Assembly: GCA_016789625.1 (NCBI GenBank)
Contig: JAEUQS010000501.1
Coordinates: 1 to 15,108 of the forward strand
Direction: 5' to 3'
DNA: 15,108 bases
Source of the DNA: Acidobacteriota bacterium
GTDB lineage: Bacteria > Acidobacteriota > Thermoanaerobaculia > UBA5066
Made by a program: the position numbers and the translations under genes. This document shows positions 14,924 to 15,108 of this stretch, one piece after another (within the stretch, counting starts at the first letter, position 1; each line of letters starts with the position of its first letter). A model generated the notes under the pieces. That model searched no databases and was not told the origin of the DNA. It worked only from the letters and a program-made list of their open reading frames with translations.

Positions 14924-15108
14924 CGCCGTCTCCCGTCCCCGCTGGGAGCACCGCGAAGAAGACGCTGCCCTCGCCGGGGGTGCTGTGCACGCCCACCGTG
15001 CCGCCCTGAGCCTCGACGATCCGCTTCGTGAGCGCGAGACCGAGCCCCGTGCCGGCGTGCTTCTTGGAGAGCGAGGAGTCGAGCTGCTGGAACTCCACGG
15101 AGAGCCGG
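14913..15108 (-). CDS. Histidine kinase, C-terminal end (runs off right edge)
   Basis: The last 64 codons of a gene that enters from the right edge on the minus strand; only the 3' end is present. [20 protein letters not shown], then [20 protein letters not shown] and SVFFAVLP, is the typical end of a histidine-kinase HATPase_c domain. It includes the G2 box (GTGLGLAL) and the final strand. Everything upstream, including the phospho-accepting His and any sensor domains, is outside the window. The apparent GTG start at 15098 is not a real start, because the frame is open to the edge and the F/Q-LD motif belongs to the domain. The stop TAG (14913-14915) lies inside the start of the next gene, an 11-bp overlap. 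This kinase and the following three-receiver hybrid kinase are therefore one operon, and this one may phosphorylate the hybrid's N-terminal receivers. Confidence 0.88.
   Translation of the reverse strand, partial: RLSVEFQQLDSSLSKKHAGTGLGLALTKRIVEAQGGTVGVHSTPGEGSVFFAVLPAGTGDGDAL

Noticed and set aside
12191..15031. 946-codon open frame on the plus strand, antisense to the hybrid kinase
   Set aside because: Arg/Glu/Gly-rich composition without any recognisable domain. The minus strand encodes a complete multi-domain kinase over the same bases, so this is a GC-driven shadow.
1..15108. tRNA, rRNA, insertion sequence or phage attachment site
   Set aside because: No cloverleaf-like sequence, transposase, terminal inverted repeats or integrase was seen; nearly all bases are explained by the listed genes.

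Overview
This 15.1-kb window is very GC-rich bacterial DNA with almost no non-coding space. Several features point to Acidobacteriota, or a similar high-GC soil or subsurface lineage such as Gemmatimonadota. These are three large duplicated MacB/FtsX-type permeases of the ADOP kind (acidobacterial duplicated orphan permeases), a PadR regulator beside them, a DUF3494 surface protein ending in an IPTL-CTERM sorting tail, and a large hybrid histidine kinase. The phylum is inferred from gene content only.

Layout. Positions 1-588 (minus strand) hold the N-terminal 196 codons of an ADOP permease that runs off the left edge. It is divergent, across about 200 bp, from two tandem full-length paralogous permeases (787-3216 and 3218-5674, plus strand, 1 bp apart). 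An unusually AT-rich 84-bp gap follows, carrying a promoter inside a large nested palindrome. That promoter heads a compact operon: padR-like regulator (5759-6091), small membrane protein with a permease-prefix/HAAS-like helical module (6091-6552) and single-domain rhodanese (6552-6896). Consecutive genes in it overlap as TGATG. Next on the same strand are a secreted PD40/WD40-like beta-propeller protein (6932-7861), whose start codon lies in a perfect hairpin, and a SUKH (SMI1/KNR4-like) protein (7888-8451).

A 12-bp perfect inverted repeat at 8468-8501 separates these from the convergent minus-strand genes. The first is an 815-residue exported protein (8514-10961) with a signal peptide, a DUF3494 ice-binding-like domain, six Ig-like (He_PIG) repeats and an IPTL-CTERM tail. 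Upstream of it, on the same strand, are a 1269-residue hybrid sensor kinase (11114-14923; REC-REC-GAF-PAS-GAF-PAS-HisKA-HATPase-REC) and the last 64 codons of another histidine kinase (14913-15108), which overlap by 11 bp.

Working model (inference). PadR represses its own operon and perhaps the neighbouring permeases, with the helical-module membrane protein as its likely partner. On the other side, a two-kinase phosphorelay operon lies upstream of a sorted surface protein that has its own structured leader. No RNA genes, insertion sequences or CRISPR arrays were seen. I found no wholly undescribed system. The best leads are the nested operator, the PadR/helical-module/rhodanese operon, the start-codon hairpin and the repeat-bearing IPTL-CTERM protein.
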